From the NCBI GenBank assembly GCA_025933895.1, contig JAICZB010000028.1:1-14944 (forward strand): a stretch of 14,944 nucleotides of DNA, written 5' to 3'. Under the pieces are notes generated by a model, which was given only the letters and a program-made list of their open reading frames with translations, had not been told where the DNA came from and did not search any database. The stretch comes from Thermoleophilia bacterium (GTDB lineage: Bacteria > Actinomycetota > Thermoleophilia > Gaiellales > Gaiellaceae). A program made the translations under genes and the position numbers. Positions 13,551 through 14,944 of the stretch are shown one piece after another. Numbering within the stretch: the first letter of the stretch is position 1; the number at the start of each line of letters is the position of its first letter.

Positions 13551-14201
13551 ATGCAGGGCGGCGAGCGCTGGGCGACCTTCGACTGCTACGGCACGCTGAT
13601 CGACTGGAACGGCGGGATCGGGCGCGAGCTCGAGCGGCTCTTCGGCGCCGCGCGCGGCGGCGAGCTGCTCCGCGCGTACCACGAGGTCGAGCCGCAGATC
13701 CAGCGGGAGGATCCCGGAAGGAGCTACCGCGAGGTGATGGCAGTGACGCTCGCGCGCCTCGGCGCCCCCGCCGACGAGGAGGACGCGCTCGGCCGCTCCC
13801 TGCCGGATTGGGACCCCTTTCCCGAGGTACCGGCAGCGCTCGAGGAAGCGCGCGACCGCGGCTGGCGTCTCGCAGTCCTCTCGAACACGGACCGCGATCT
13901 GCTCGACGCGACGCTTGCCCGCATCGGCGTCGAGTTCGAGCTGAGCGTCGTCGCCTCCGAGATCGGCTCGTACAAGCCGTCCTTTGGCCACTGGGACGAA
14001 TTCTTCGCGCGCAGCGGGGCCGAGCGCGAGAGGCACGTCCACGTCGCCGCGAGCCTCTTCCACGACATCGCGCCGGCCACGGCGCTCGGGCTCCGCACGG
14101 TCTGGGTGAACAGGCTCGGCGAGGATGCCGAGCCTCAGCCCGACGTCGAGTTGCACAGCCTGGCGGGCCTCGCAGACAGCCTCGGCTCCCTCGTGCCGTG
14201 A
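13551..14201 (+). CDS. HAD-superfamily hydrolase (haloacid dehalogenase type II-like)
   Basis: This is a 216-residue soluble protein of the HAD superfamily, which uses an Asp nucleophile for phosphate or halide removal. Motif I is FDCYGTLIDW with D11 as nucleophile, the 'FDxYGTLxDW' form seen in 2-haloacid dehalogenase-like members. Motif II is LSNTD (S111, N112), motif III is SYKPSFGHW with K142, and motif IV is FHDIAPA with D172, although the usual first aspartate of a GDSxxxD pair is replaced by ASLFHD. A helical cap lies between residues 20 and 95. The substrate cannot be told; phosphatase activity is as likely as dehalogenation. ATG 13551 follows fabF by 27 bases with no strong RBS. Its stop overlaps the next start, so the two are probably co-translated. 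Confidence 0.85.
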   Translation: MQGGERWATFDCYGTLIDWNGGIGRELERLFGAARGGELLRAYHEVEPQIQREDPGRSYREVMAVTLARLGAPADEEDALGRSLPDWDPFPEVPAALEEARDRGWRLAVLSNTDRDLLDATLARIGVEFELSVVASEIGSYKPSFGHWDEFFARSGAERERHVHVAASLFHDIAPATALGLRTVWVNRLGEDAEPQPDVELHSLAGLADSLGSLVP

Positions 14202-14944
14202 ACCCTCGCGCGATGACCACCGATGACTTCCCCGCGATCGCGGCGTTCCTCGCGGAGGACGAGACGCATCTCTTCGGCCGTCCCTCGCGGCTGGGCCTGG
14301 CCGACGTGACCGGCTGGCTGGCGCAGGTGGACCACGACCGCAACACCTGGCTGTTCGAGGAAGAAGAGGGACAGATCGTCGCCCTCGGCTGGGTGGAAGC
14401 GCACGACGACGTCGGCCTCGCCGTCTGCGTGGTCCGTCGCGACCGGCAGGGGCGCGGTCTCGGCTCGCGGTTGCTCGATCTCACCGAGGAGCGGCTGCGG
14501 GAGATCGGGGTCGCACGCATCCACAACATCACGCTCGCTCCGGAGACCGCCGCGCCGCCGCTCCTCAGCGCACGCGGGTATCGCGAGGTGCGTCGCTTCT
14601 GGGACATGACGGTCGAGCTCGGCGACGAGGCGCCACCCGAGCCGGTGCTCCCGGCCGGCCTCCGGATAGAGCCCGTCACCGACGCCAAAGCGCGCGCGGT
14701 CCACGCAGCTCTCGCGGAGGCGTTCGCGGAGCACTGGGAGCACCGGCAGGAGCCGTTCGACGCGTGGTGGACGCGGCAGGTCGCGAAGCCCGATCACGAT
14801 CCGTCGCTCTGGTTCGCCGTGTGCGACGGCGACGAGGTGGCGGCGGCGACGCGAAACGACCCCGAGCGGGCGGGCGGCGGCTGGATCGGGGCGCTGGGCG
14901 TACGGCCCCGCTTCCGCGGTCGCGGGCTCGCGAAGGCGCTGCTC
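14198..14944 (+). CDS. Tandem-GNAT acetyltransferase, 3'-truncated by window edge
   Basis: The frame is open from GTG 14198 to the last base, 249 codons without a stop. GTG overlaps the hydrolase TGA (GTGA); ATG 14213 is a possible later start but would trim the first strand (PRAMTTDDFPAIAAFL). Two GNAT domains are visible. The first has the acetyl-CoA motif A RRDRQGRGLGSRLL (residues 80-93) and a closing LLSARGYREVRRFWDMTVEL. The second begins at about LRIEPVTDAKARAVHAAL and reaches GALGVRPRFRGRGLAKALL (to residue 249), its own motif A, right at the window edge. Tandem GNATs of this layout include mycothiol synthase (MshD) in Actinomycetota, but many unrelated tandem GNATs exist and I see no MshD-specific feature. 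Substrate unknown. Confidence 0.85.
   Translation, partial: MNPRAMTTDDFPAIAAFLAEDETHLFGRPSRLGLADVTGWLAQVDHDRNTWLFEEEEGQIVALGWVEAHDDVGLAVCVVRRDRQGRGLGSRLLDLTEERLREIGVARIHNITLAPETAAPPLLSARGYREVRRFWDMTVELGDEAPPEPVLPAGLRIEPVTDAKARAVHAALAEAFAEHWEHRQEPFDAWWTRQVAKPDHDPSLWFAVCDGDEVAAATRNDPERAGGGWIGALGVRPRFRGRGLAKALL

Noticed and set aside
12075..14156. A 693-codon open frame on the - strand across fabF and the hydrolase gene
   Set aside because: It is antisense to two clearly identified genes, has no recognisable motif, and is rich in Arg/Ala/Glu/Leu as expected when GC-rich coding DNA is read backwards.

Overview
This is a high-GC bacterial chromosome segment. By eye it is roughly two-thirds or more G+C, with strong G/C preference at third codon positions. 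The order dnaN-recF-dciA-gyrB-gyrA is the replication-origin-proximal arrangement typical of Actinomycetota. I infer a high-GC actinobacterium, perhaps a deep lineage such as Thermoleophilia. That placement is inference: nothing in the window fixes the taxon, and the GyrB carries an insert more familiar from Gram-negative bacteria.

Bases 1-7330 (+ strand) hold the replication and topology block. They contain the 3' part of dnaN (sliding clamp), recF (apparently starting at a CTG codon), dciA (DUF721, replicative helicase loader), gyrB and gyrA. A perfect terminator-like hairpin with a T6 run lies directly against the gyrB start codon and contains its Shine-Dalgarno sequence, so it looks regulatory. 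gyrA ends in a hairpin that overlaps a good sigma-70-type promoter for the next gene, a small MerR-type DNA-binding protein (7395-7703).

Bases 7704-7970 are a decayed SAM-methyltransferase remnant. It is followed by a short convergent biotin-protein ligase gene (birA, - strand, 7972-8556). birA and the next + strand gene are divergent, with a 22-bp gap centred on the palindrome TTAGACTAA, which could act as a two-way -10 element.

Bases 8579-13523 (+ strand) form a tightly overlapped gene string: an ECF-like sigma factor, then fabZ, fabH, fabD, fabG and fabF. Each start codon overlaps the preceding stop. Together the Fab enzymes cover malonyl transfer (FabD), initiation (FabH), ketoreduction (FabG), dehydration (FabZ) and elongation (FabF) of type II fatty acid synthesis. 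Enoyl reductase and acyl carrier protein are not in the window. BirA biotinylates acetyl-CoA carboxylase, the source of malonyl-CoA, so the divergent birA/sigma-fab arrangement is metabolically coherent.

Bases 13551-14944 hold a HAD-superfamily hydrolase and, overlapping its stop, a tandem-GNAT acetyltransferase cut off by the window end. I found no rRNA, tRNA, CRISPR array or insertion sequence. The most interesting signals are the gyrB leader hairpin, the symmetric divergent promoter, the sigma factor embedded in a fatty acid operon, and the long-form GyrB.
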